Below, piece after piece: positions 17,098 through 26,500 of a stretch of DNA of 46,353 nucleotides. The notes under the pieces were generated by a model, which was given only the letters and a program-made list of their open reading frames with translations, had not been told where the DNA came from and did not search any database. Each line of letters starts with the position of its first letter. Position 1 is the first letter of the stretch. The position numbers were made by a program, and so were the translations under genes. Where the stretch lies: the NCBI GenBank assembly GCA_017513095.1, contig JAFWDJ010000030.1, positions 1-46,353 on the forward strand, written 5' to 3'. Source of the stretch: Clostridia bacterium. GTDB lineage: Bacteria > Bacillota > Clostridia > Oscillospirales > RGIG577.

Positions 17098-19137
17098 TCA
17101 CGCTTCGGGGACTATTATATTATTCGCCCAATACGACTTTTTTTCGTCTTTTCTCTTTAAATAAAACTTAATTCGGTATTTCCCGGGCTCAAGGTTTTCA
17201 AAGACGCACCCGGGCTCGTCGCTGTAAGGCAATTGAGCCATAAGCCGCCCGTTTTTTTCGAGTTGAAAGGCCATTTGAACACCTTTTGTTTCTTTTAAAT
17301 CCACCTTGAAATTTATTCTGTTCTTCGAAACGGTTTCCACGGCCGAATCGACAACCGCATCAAGCGCGGACGGTTTGCCGTTTATGCTCAGCCCGTTGCC
17401 GACAACTCTCGGCGCAGCGGGAAGATCCCACGGTATTACTATGTTGTGTTCGTGAAAGCTCACGACCGTATCGTTGTGCTTTATCAAGCATTTTACAAAA
17501 TACGTATCCGCAGGGACACCGACAAACTCATGTGACGGACTGTTTTTCCATCCGGTCGTCTTTATCGGTGCTTTACCTCGCTGACCTATCTGAAATCTGT
17601 ATATATATTCTTTTTCGGAATCGTTGTTTATCTCGACATTGAATATGAGCTTTCCTTCCTGCAGCAGAGTCTTTACGGAATTTTCCTCCTGCCGCAGCAT
17701 ATCATCATAATCCCTTACACGATAAACCAATACTCTTTGTACAAGGCCCACGTCCTTACGTATTATATCCTTCGGCCTGGGTATATGTATCACATTTTTA
17801 TAGTCTTCGACGTGATAATTGTTTCGCGAAAACTCCTCTGCTGCCAAACGTGCCTTTTCCGACGAGCCGACCCCTACGCCGTCGCTGTCCGCAAGGGGTA
17901 TCCTTATACTGTTTTCGCAAAGCTCTCTAAACGTAGTTACTTCAAAATCGGGGCTGCTCCTCAGAAACTCAAGAAGCTCTCCGAACTTTTTCTTCTTTTC
18001 CGTGTCGCCTCCGAAACACATAAATCTGTTATACTCATAGGACACTATCGGTTCTTTTCCGGATATGCGGTTTGTATCCAAAAACGAAAAGCTGTGAAAC
18101 ATAAGCTGGCAATAGGGAAAATCGTCTCTGCTTTTAAGTTCGGACAAAGCACATATTATATCTTCAAGAGACAGGCTGTCCAAATCCAGCTTTCTTATTA
18201 TACCGCTCGAGTCTGCCACAGGCACAATGGGAAACTCCGTTATCCCATCTATGCTGCATACCTGAGATATCGTCGGCCATGCGGTAATTGCATTGTTTTT
18301 CTGCAAATAAAACAGGCTTGAATCAACCTTTATGCCGATCTCCTTCAATGCTTTCAGGGTATACTCATTTATTCTGTATGCCCCGGATCTAAACGATATA
18401 GGTCTTTCGTTTATGATTCTTTCTATGAACCTGCATCCCTGTTCAAGCCGCTCCTTCTGTTGCTCAAACGTCAGCTGATCAAGCCCGAATTCGCTGTGAG
18501 CAAAAGCGGCGTCACATTCCTTTTCGTGACAGTGAAGCCCTACTTCATGACCGCGCACATGCATATCGGCCATCACCCGGCTCATGTAATTCTCATACCC
18601 GGGGCCAAACGAATACGCTTCATACACGTTTACGAAGAACACGCCTTTCATGCCATGCTCTTCAAGAATATCCATTATGGCGTTTACACCGAAGTTCTCT
18701 TCTATGCCCCATTCGGTAAGATCGCCGCTTATCCTTAACGGCGTACCGTCGCGGTTATGCTCTGTATCAACAGTAATAATTACCTTCATCGGCGGCTTTT
18801 TTGCAGTTTTCTCATTGTTTTTAAAGCCTCGGCTTAAGCGCGTTCTCTTTTCACTGACCGAAAAAGGCTCTTCTTTCCTGTACCATCGGCCGTCGCGCAC
18901 ATCAGTAATCACGAACGCAATAACGTAATCTCCGCCGTCGCAAAGCTCAAAGGAGCATGACGTATCATATCCAGGCTCGGTCTTCACCAAAAGCAGGCCG
19001 TTATAATAAAGCTCGTACGTAAGAGTAAAGCCGTCGTTTAAATTTCGGATATCCACGCTGTAATCAAGCCGCCAGCCGTCAATATTTATTTTAGTCCCAT
19101 AATATAAAATTTCCTCGAGAAGCTCTTCACATGGCAC
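17098..19137 (-). CDS. Polysaccharide deacetylase (NodB-like) flanked by locus-specific beta-sandwich modules
   Basis: About 679 residues. The central domain (about 115-420) is a polysaccharide deacetylase: TVDTE with the metal/catalytic Asp, GHEVGLHCH with metal His residues, and RSGAYR. It would remove acetyl groups from an N-acetylated glycan. One locus-type module precedes it (ending near GDYVIAFV) and two follow (DTYFVKCL and GKYRIKFY). No signal peptide or membrane segment is seen, so it appears cytoplasmic. The frame is open from GTG 19176, but GTG 19137 has a GGAGGT site 7 nt upstream and is preferred; the upstream GTG would sit only about 11 nt from the predicted transcription start. 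More AT-rich than the arg genes. Confidence 0.82.
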   Translation of the reverse strand: MPCEELLEEILYYGTKINIDGWRLDYSVDIRNLNDGFTLTYELYYNGLLLVKTEPGYDTSCSFELCDGGDYVIAFVITDVRDGRWYRKEEPFSVSEKRTRLSRGFKNNEKTAKKPPMKVIITVDTEHNRDGTPLRISGDLTEWGIEENFGVNAIMDILEEHGMKGVFFVNVYEAYSFGPGYENYMSRVMADMHVRGHEVGLHCHEKECDAAFAHSEFGLDQLTFEQQKERLEQGCRFIERIINERPISFRSGAYRINEYTLKALKEIGIKVDSSLFYLQKNNAITAWPTISQVCSIDGITEFPIVPVADSSGIIRKLDLDSLSLEDIICALSELKSRDDFPYCQLMFHSFSFLDTNRISGKEPIVSYEYNRFMCFGGDTEKKKKFGELLEFLRSSPDFEVTTFRELCENSIRIPLADSDGVGVGSSEKARLAAEEFSRNNYHVEDYKNVIHIPRPKDIIRKDVGLVQRVLVYRVRDYDDMLRQEENSVKTLLQEGKLIFNVEINNDSEKEYIYRFQIGQRGKAPIKTTGWKNSPSHEFVGVPADTYFVKCLIKHNDTVVSFHEHNIVIPWDLPAAPRVVGNGLSINGKPSALDAVVDSAVETVSKNRINFKVDLKETKGVQMAFQLEKNGRLMAQLPYSDEPGCVFENLEPGKYRIKFYLKRKDEKKSYWANNIIVPEA

Positions 19138-19373
19138 CGAAATTACCTCCGTTGACTGTCTGCGCACTCGTGCCACAGCAGGCTTATTTTATAATTATAT
19201 CGTGATACCGCCGGATGATCCACGCTTCTGCGGATTCTCTCGGTTTCACGTAATGCTTTACCGTCCTGGACATTTCATATCACATCGCAGAGTAAACAGT
19301 CTTTTAACACATTATTTTTACAACAAAACGCACGAATCGCAATGGCGCTTATGACATACCAAACCTTAGAATG
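19138..19373 (-). promoter_or_regulatory. Intergenic region with possible promoter for the deacetylase gene
   Basis: A perfect minus-strand TATAAT lies at 19199-19194, about 57 nt before GTG 19137. The -35 at correct spacing (TGGATC) is poor. The rest of the gap is AT-rich and shows no gene. Confidence 0.35.
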
Positions 19374-20924
19374 TTATTCTACTATTATTTTATGAAAACT
19401 CTTTGATGCTCTGTATTCATCCCACATAATAAATAGCTTAACAGAATACGTTCCACTCTCAAGATTATCAAATGTACATGAAACATTCGATGAATAATCA
19501 AAATGTCGTATTCTTTTTTTATCTACCTGGAGCTGATATGCAAAAAGCATATCCTCCCCCGATGTCCCCACATTCTTAACGTGTACTTGTATGCATTTTT
19601 CTTTCACAATTATCTCGACGGGATATTGTTTGAATATCTCAACGACCTCTTCCTTCGTTGGTACCTTAAATATCTTCTTTTTGCGCTTAGCTTTTGCAAT
19701 GAATGTAATTTCTCTGTCCGCTTGCCAGCCATCCCTGTTATCAGTAAGCGTCCATTTTACGCGATATTCGCCTTCTTCATAAAGCGGCAGCTTTACGCGC
19801 GTTTCATGCGTATCCTTTACACTTTTAATCATGTCGCCCTTATGATAGAGCTCATAAGTCATAGTATAATCGTTGCTTGACAGATGCATATCGGCAATTA
19901 TGTTCACATCCCAATCCTCTATCTCATAACAAAGAGACTCAAACGAAAAATCTCCCGCGCCCACGAGCTTGGGCATCGACGTATACGTAAATGCGCCCTC
20001 GCCCTCGAGTACGAGCGTATACGTGCCGCGCCCTTCGAATAAAAGCCGCGTATCTTCGTCCACAGAGGCCCTCTTTTGAGGGCTCTGCGCAAAGTATGCC
20101 GAAATGTGCCCCCTCCGCGTACGCTTGTCTGCGTGAAGAAGCACGCCGTCGTCCGTCCATTCGGCGCTCACGCCGTACATTATCCCAAACAGCTTGCTGC
20201 GCACGAAATCGGGATTGAACTCCGCAAGACCCGAGTGCGACTTGATGTTATCATTAATCGTGATATCATTTCGCTCATCGTCAAGGTCGAGCAACTTCAA
20301 AAATGGCTCGATATGCACGGGAAACTGATTATCGTTATGACTTGTAAGCAGATGAATATGCGTCTCTTCTTTGCGCCGGGAAAGAATATCAAACATAACA
20401 CCGTCAAGCGCTTCATATGCTGCTTTTTTGTCGTGACTTCCTATCATAATATCAAGCGTGCGCTGATGGTTACTTGTCGTGTCTCCGTTTCTGTTTAAAA
20501 AAGTGGCTATCTTAGTCTGCGGCCCCATGCAAAGCACATGACCGTACCCTCCGCGCAGTCCGAAATAAAGGCTTGCCGTGCCTCCTTTCGATGAACCTAC
20601 AGTTATAACGCGTTCTTTTTTTATTCCAAGTCTTTCGCGTATGCTTTCTATTATTTCAATCACTGTATCAGCCGCGCCGAAATCCATGTTTTCGCAAAGA
20701 TAATACGTCCCCATTTCGCCGAGAGAGTCCTGTAAAAAAAGCTTATGGCACGGCACGTCCTTCAGCACTCTCATAAAGCTATACTGATGTTTTATCGGAC
20801 TGTTCGCTGCCGGTATTGCGGAAAACGTGCAGATAAGCCAGGCATCCTCCCCTGCGTCAAGATATTCGTCGAGGATATAACCCATTTTATACTTCCCCTG
20901 TGAAAAACATTCATTTATCTGCAT
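19374..20924 (-). CDS. Alpha/beta-hydrolase-like protein (Asp2-like) with two C-terminal modules
   Basis: 516 residues. The first 260 or so look like an alpha/beta-hydrolase with nucleophile elbow GSSKGG (110-115, Ser112), preceded by an LFLQDSLGEMGTYYL segment and followed by a histidine-bearing HLLTSHNDNQFP string that may supply the triad. It reminds me of the Asp2 family, whose members O-acetylate glycans; this is resemblance, not proof. Two locus modules follow (GEYRVKWT and GTYSVKLF). No signal peptide. The frame is open from ATG 21014, but ATG 20924 has AAAGGAG 9 nt upstream while the longer start has none, so 20924 is preferred. Substrate unknown; probably edits the polymer. Confidence 0.7.
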   Translation of the reverse strand: MQINECFSQGKYKMGYILDEYLDAGEDAWLICTFSAIPAANSPIKHQYSFMRVLKDVPCHKLFLQDSLGEMGTYYLCENMDFGAADTVIEIIESIRERLGIKKERVITVGSSKGGTASLYFGLRGGYGHVLCMGPQTKIATFLNRNGDTTSNHQRTLDIMIGSHDKKAAYEALDGVMFDILSRRKEETHIHLLTSHNDNQFPVHIEPFLKLLDLDDERNDITINDNIKSHSGLAEFNPDFVRSKLFGIMYGVSAEWTDDGVLLHADKRTRRGHISAYFAQSPQKRASVDEDTRLLFEGRGTYTLVLEGEGAFTYTSMPKLVGAGDFSFESLCYEIEDWDVNIIADMHLSSNDYTMTYELYHKGDMIKSVKDTHETRVKLPLYEEGEYRVKWTLTDNRDGWQADREITFIAKAKRKKKIFKVPTKEEVVEIFKQYPVEIIVKEKCIQVHVKNVGTSGEDMLFAYQLQVDKKRIRHFDYSSNVSCTFDNLESGTYSVKLFIMWDEYRASKSFHKIIVE

Positions 20925-21098
20925 TTTGCCTATCTCCTTTGTCGTTTCTTTAGCATTGTGTCCTCTGCGCATAATAATTCGGAAAACAATATAAGTGTTT
21001 CCATCAACAGTCATTTCATATTAAAGCATACACATTCGACGCGGAGAAAGAGTATCTCTTCTTTCGGATGAATTATTATGCGTACCTTTGTCATCATT

Positions 21099-23351
21099 TC
21101 ATTCTGCAAACTGTCTGAGATAATAAAAATACATAACTTTATTAACGAAAATCCTGCCCATTCTTGAAAGCGTCTTTTTTTCCAGTATATTTTCTTGCGC
21201 CCATAAAATAAGCTCTTTTCCGCAAAGCTTTTCAATCTCCCCGTCATAAGCATTCAATAAATCAGCCAACCCATAGCGGAACCACTGCATTAACCGTTCG
21301 TTATAATACGAGTTTTCGTCTTTGATTGCTTCAATCTCCTGTTCGCTTAATGAACACTTTTTTAATTGTCTGTTTTGCAGACTATATTCTTTTCTTTCTT
21401 GAAATATCGCTTCTTTTTCGCTTCTTATTTCGTCTATTGTCATGCTTGGTACTTTATTGATTTGCCCCGCTTGTACCAAATCATCCATCGCTTCATTGTT
21501 GCCTTCATATTCATAGGGAAGACTCGCTATGCTTGGATTCAATGCATACATTAAATCAAAGCGTATTTTCAAGTCGGGAAGACTCCTAAACGTTATAATC
21601 TTAAGTCTGAACATGTCTTTACTTTGACACGGCCCCCAATTTGGATTATCTAATTCGGGAGCTAAAAACTTCCCCATATGCGTACCATTTCTATAGAACA
21701 GATAGTGAATATCATATTTTTCTTCTAAAGATCTGCCGGGCAGTTTTTCTATTTCTCTCGTCATGTAGTATTCATGCGCTTGTTTTAATGCATTGCTTTT
21801 TATAGTGGATAACGGCTTAGAATCTGTCCATCTAATTAAATCTTCGATTTTATTAAACCGCTTATCTGTATGGATCATAAGCTTGGCATAAACTGCTCTT
21901 CCACATATGTCTCCGCAAGTACCGTCAAGTCTGAGCATATTATCCGTGTTGGCCTTATTGGAAGCACCTTCAAATATATACCATTCGCCAAACAGTGAGC
22001 TCATGGCGTTTGTCCATGATTCACTTTGTCTGATGGGCTGCTCTTCAATCGGCCATGCCTTATATTCCAACCCGGCGCTTTTTCCCACATAATAGCCAAT
22101 CAATACATCGTCCAGCTGATTCACTTTTTCAACCGAAAAAATTCTGCTTTCCTTCTCCTTTTTCAATTCGTCGTCTAAACAAGAATATGCCGCTATTACT
22201 TCTCTGGTATCAAGACCGCCTGTAGCATCAAAGCTGATTCTTTTAAAATGGTCGTTTTTATAAATAATCCTTACATTATCGACTACTTCTTTCTTTGCCT
22301 TTAAGACTAACTCTTCATACTTTTCCTCTTCAAACGGCTCTTTAACTCTTAAATCGTCATATATCTCCTTATTTAAAATCTTTACTCCGCTTTTTGTTAT
22401 TGAAAAGCATTCGTCTATTGGTTGTATATATGTATTTACAATCTCCATATCGCGCGCAAAATTCTGCTGATACGGCATATCGTTTCTATAAAGGTATGCC
22501 ATCATTTTTTTGGTGTTTACCTTCATCTCTATTTTGTACTCGGACATGGCAAGCAACAGAAGATGATATCTGTTCGATACAATAAAACTATCATTTGCAT
22601 CGTCTTTATAATAATAGAGCTTCGTCATACCAAAGTAGTCGGTTCCTATATAAATCTGCTCTTCGTCTTGATATATCAGGAAAAAGCAGCCCACAGAATC
22701 TGTTAATAGCCGTGGATCGTCTAACTTGTATGCATCGTTTTGCCCAAAAACAAACTCAGTATCCGTTCTGCCTGTACCTCCGAAAACAAAATCTACTTTT
22801 TTATTCTTCGTAACAGGCACAGTACTTATCATGCAAATATCCTTTAATAAACCATCGTTAAAATTCGGAAATACATGAAAACGCATGTTTTCTTTGTGTC
22901 CCAAGTTGTACAGCGATGTGGGATCCATATTATAACAAAGGCAAAAGTCTGCAAAGGGATATTTACGTTTATAGAAGCTGAGTTTCGGCGGCAAAGCAGA
23001 CGTATCCCTATTCTCTTTAATCAGCTCCAGTTTTTCTGCCAGCTGGTTGTCCTTGTCAACAGTAATATAGATTGCTCCGCTCTTTTTCGCAAATTTGCCT
23101 GTTTTATTTCTTACAAAAACCCGCACATAAAAAGTTTCCACTATTTGTTGGCTATAGAATTCTTTTAAGTCCCACGTTCTTGTATTATCACTGTTATATT
23201 TTTCGTCCTTATAAACAAGATTGCTTTCTTGATAAAGATAGAAAAAATATGTCGCGTCACTTACCGGTTCGTCAAATGATACCCATGCTTTTAATATACC
23301 GTTTTCACAATCAGTATTTATCGTAAATCTTTCAATGGCCAATGTCTCCAT
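21099..23351 (-). CDS. Asparagine-synthase-like protein with N-terminal module
   Basis: 750 residues. An N-terminal locus module (about 5-100), then a region resembling a class II amidotransferase domain (about 130-320, GCFFLIYQDEEQIYIGTDY) that lacks the N-terminal Cys nucleophile, then an ATP-pyrophosphatase domain with PP-loop SFDATGGLDTR (373-383; canonical SGGLDS). Such proteins in glycan loci can amidate uronic acids; since WecC would make ManNAcA, its carboxylate is a plausible target. That is inference. ATG 23351 follows AAGGAGG. The gene is visibly AT-rich: 21361-21420 holds 17 G+C in 60, against 37 in 60 at 3541-3600 in argH. This suggests separate acquisition. Confidence 0.72.
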   Translation of the reverse strand: METLAIERFTINTDCENGILKAWVSFDEPVSDATYFFYLYQESNLVYKDEKYNSDNTRTWDLKEFYSQQIVETFYVRVFVRNKTGKFAKKSGAIYITVDKDNQLAEKLELIKENRDTSALPPKLSFYKRKYPFADFCLCYNMDPTSLYNLGHKENMRFHVFPNFNDGLLKDICMISTVPVTKNKKVDFVFGGTGRTDTEFVFGQNDAYKLDDPRLLTDSVGCFFLIYQDEEQIYIGTDYFGMTKLYYYKDDANDSFIVSNRYHLLLLAMSEYKIEMKVNTKKMMAYLYRNDMPYQQNFARDMEIVNTYIQPIDECFSITKSGVKILNKEIYDDLRVKEPFEEEKYEELVLKAKKEVVDNVRIIYKNDHFKRISFDATGGLDTREVIAAYSCLDDELKKEKESRIFSVEKVNQLDDVLIGYYVGKSAGLEYKAWPIEEQPIRQSESWTNAMSSLFGEWYIFEGASNKANTDNMLRLDGTCGDICGRAVYAKLMIHTDKRFNKIEDLIRWTDSKPLSTIKSNALKQAHEYYMTREIEKLPGRSLEEKYDIHYLFYRNGTHMGKFLAPELDNPNWGPCQSKDMFRLKIITFRSLPDLKIRFDLMYALNPSIASLPYEYEGNNEAMDDLVQAGQINKVPSMTIDEIRSEKEAIFQERKEYSLQNRQLKKCSLSEQEIEAIKDENSYYNERLMQWFRYGLADLLNAYDGEIEKLCGKELILWAQENILEKKTLSRMGRIFVNKVMYFYYLRQFAE

Positions 23352-23407
23352 ACCAATGCCTCCTTGTTTAAGAATTAGATGTCATATTTAGTTGGCAGAC
23401 GTTTTTA

Positions 23408-23527
23408 TTAAATATGTGCCTTTTCATGCTCAAAATCAACGGCCAAAAATGTGCCGTATATTGCCTCAGGCGAAAAGCTTTCGCCGTCGATTTCGCTGTA
23501 TAATATCGTTTTTTTCGGCCAGTCCAT
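23408..23527 (-). pseudogene. 39-codon remnant resembling the C terminus of the heparinase gene
   Basis: Starts at ATG 23527 after GGGGGAGG and ends at TAA 23408. Its SPEAIYGTFLAVDFEHEK aligns with VPEARCGTLLAVDFAGEK near the end of the neighbouring heparinase protein, but stops about ten residues earlier. It looks like the leftover 3' end of a third heparinase unit that has gained, or kept, a ribosome site. It could be expressed as a tiny protein, but is more likely debris of tandem duplication. Confidence 0.55.
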
Positions 23528-23563
23528 ATTAACCTCCCCCGCGTATATCCCCGCGTTTTGGGC

Positions 23564-26500
23564 CTATTTCAGCTCTATTCTTAACGTAAGCGTCTTTATA
23601 CCCTTTTCCCCCGCAAAATCAACGGCCAGAAGCGTGCCGCATCTCGCCTCGGGCACCCCGCCGAAAAGCCAGGTGCGCCACGGGTCCTCGCCCTCGCCCG
23701 TATACGTCGAAAGCACTGTCGGAACACTGCCGATGGGCGTTATTCTCGCCACGGGCTCGCCGCCTCGTTCGCACTCCCAGCCGCCTTCTGTCGGCGTCAC
23801 TTCAACGCCGTCGGCTATGTGGTATATGAGCCTGAATGAGTGCGGCTTGTCTGATTTTATCTTATCTTCTATCTCAATTACATTCTCGTCTCTTAAATAA
23901 CGGATCGTGCGCTCGTGCTCCACGCCCTTAAAACGCACCTCGCGGCCCGTTACGTACTGTACTGCACCGTTATCCTCGCCGCCGGTTATTTTCGTCTTGT
24001 AAGCAGCGCTGTCAATAAGCGGCAGATGATTGGGCTTCATGCCCCAGCCCTTGCCGTCTACGAAGAGCACGTTATGGCCGTATGACGTATATATATATTC
24101 CGTCATCGGATCCGTGTAGTTATAATCGCGGTTGCCTGCCTCGGTGATGAGCTCCCCCTTATGATATACAAGAAAGCTTAAATCGTCGTTGTGCTTGTGC
24201 GCTATGGAATGCGTGGCCGCAAGCAGCATCATCCATGTGCCGCTCCCGTCCATGCTCCAATCCTTTCTTATTATGCCGTAACCCGCTTCGCGGTAGAGCT
24301 TGAAAAGCCCGTCCGGCTTTTCGCCGTCGCGCCCTCCCGTTATGACGTAAAGATAATTGGGATTGGCGTTCCACAGCGGCTGCGTGCGCACGCGCTGCTT
24401 CGAGTCGCCTATCGAGGGCAGCTCGCCGTTCGGCATCGTTATCCACATGACGTATTCTGCCATACGGTCCATAAGCGACGTCATATCGCGCGAAAAATCG
24501 GCGTCCTCGTTCCTGTATGCCAGCGCGAACCAGTATATGCTGCCCGCCATATCCATATGATAGTTGGGCGAATGCTCCTTGTGTACGCCGTCCGCCGTGA
24601 ATGCGTAGCCGAAATACTCGCGCGTCCGCTCCTTTGCCAGCGTAAGATGATACGCGGGCTCCTCGGAAAACGTCAGTCCGTAAAGCGCCACGGCCCTGTC
24701 CTGATACATGCCGTGATTGTGATGGAATTTATAGAAATCCTCGCGGCAGAGAAGGCGCACCTGAATTTTCAGGCTCTCTTTGATAACTCTTATCTCGTTT
24801 TCCCCCAGCTTCTTATCGAACAACAGCAAAAGCACGACGAAAAAGTATACGCGCCTTGCCGTAGCGTCGTCGTGCCACGCCCAGAAATCGTCAAGATCGG
24901 GGGCCGGATGCTTGTCTATCCAGTCAAGCACGTATTTTATGAAAAGGTCTATATACTCTTCTTTTCCCGTTTTAAAATATTCCGTAATAAGGCAGGCTTC
25001 CCTTAAAAACGACTGCATCCTGTACGGTATGCGCCTGTCCGCAAAGCCCGAAAAGTCCCATGAGCACGGCGGATTGAAATCCTGTCCCTCAAGCGTGCCC
25101 GACAGGAGCTGTTCGAGCTCCTCGCCGTAGCTCCAGTTCTTGAAATACGCGCCGTCGTATATGCCGAACAGCGCCCAGAGCTCCTGTGTGGAGAATTCAC
25201 CGAACGAGGAGCGCGAAGAAAAGCGGAAAATATCCGTATTTCTTATCTCGGCGTATATGTCCTTCTTTTCGGATACGCCGTTTTCGTCGTCGCCGCCGCC
25301 GTCTTCACCGGTAATTATTTCAAACGGGCCGTCGCACGCGTCCTTTGAAACAAGCGGCTCGGACTGCGCGGAATATTTCGACTCTCCCGCCTTCACGTAA
25401 TACTTCACCCTGTATTCGCCCGCATCGGCCAGGCGGAAAGCCACCGCTCTGTTATCTGTTTGATTTGACCGCAGAACTGTCTCGCCGTTAAGATTAAGAT
25501 AATAAACGAACGCCGTTATATCCTCGTGCGCCTCGGTTATAATGAAATACAGCTTTCCGTCCTCGATATACTGCTCGTATTTTACGCTCGAAAGATACTT
25601 TTCCTTTTCAGTCATAACGGTCGGCTCCTTTACGGCTTCAGTGTCGTCTTTTTCGTTCTCATCCTTTGATTTCGTCTCGTCGGCGTCCGGATTTTCGGCC
25701 GCGTTATAAAGCTCCACCGTGAGCTTAAATATATTTTTGCCCTTTTGTCCCTTGGCGCGCACCTCCAAAAGCGAGCCGCGGCGGGGCTCTTCTCCGCCGT
25801 AGAATACGCTGCAGCGCATATCGCCGCTTCCCGGCGTCCTTACTACGGTATTTACGTCGCCCTCGGGAGATACAAGCGTTATATACGCCTCCGCAGCAAG
25901 GCGGTCCTTTCGCCATAGCTTAAATGAGCCGGGCGTCCTCGTCACATGTATTCCCGGCGCGATATGATAGATAAAGCGCATGGGGGCGGGCTCCTCAAGC
26001 GTTATCTCGTCGCAGACCTCTGCAATGTCGAGCGTCTCAAAGTATTTTATCGTCCTTATCTGACGCGCGCCCGGCACTCTGTGCTGCTCTCCCGACACAC
26101 TCTTTATCCCCGGCTCGCCGCCGTACGAGCATATCCTTGTAAGATACGCGCTCTGCTCCAAAAGGGGCAGATGGTTTGCCTTCATGGGATAGCAGTCCTC
26201 GCCCGCAAAGAACATATTGTGCGCCTCCGCGGAATATATATATTCCGTCATCGGGTCCGCGTAGTTGTAATTGCGGTTGCCCGCCTCGGTTATAAGCTCT
26301 CCGTCGTGATATATAAGAAAGCTTAAATCGTCGTTATGCTTATGCGCGGGCCCGTGCGTCGCCGCAAGCAGCATGATCCACGTCCCGCGGTCCTCCATGT
26401 TCCAGTCCTTTCGTATTACGGCGTAGCCCGCCTGTTCAAAGACGCGCATCGTCTCCTTCGGGGGCTTTCCCGCCGCGCCGCCGCTTATCGCCCACTGATA

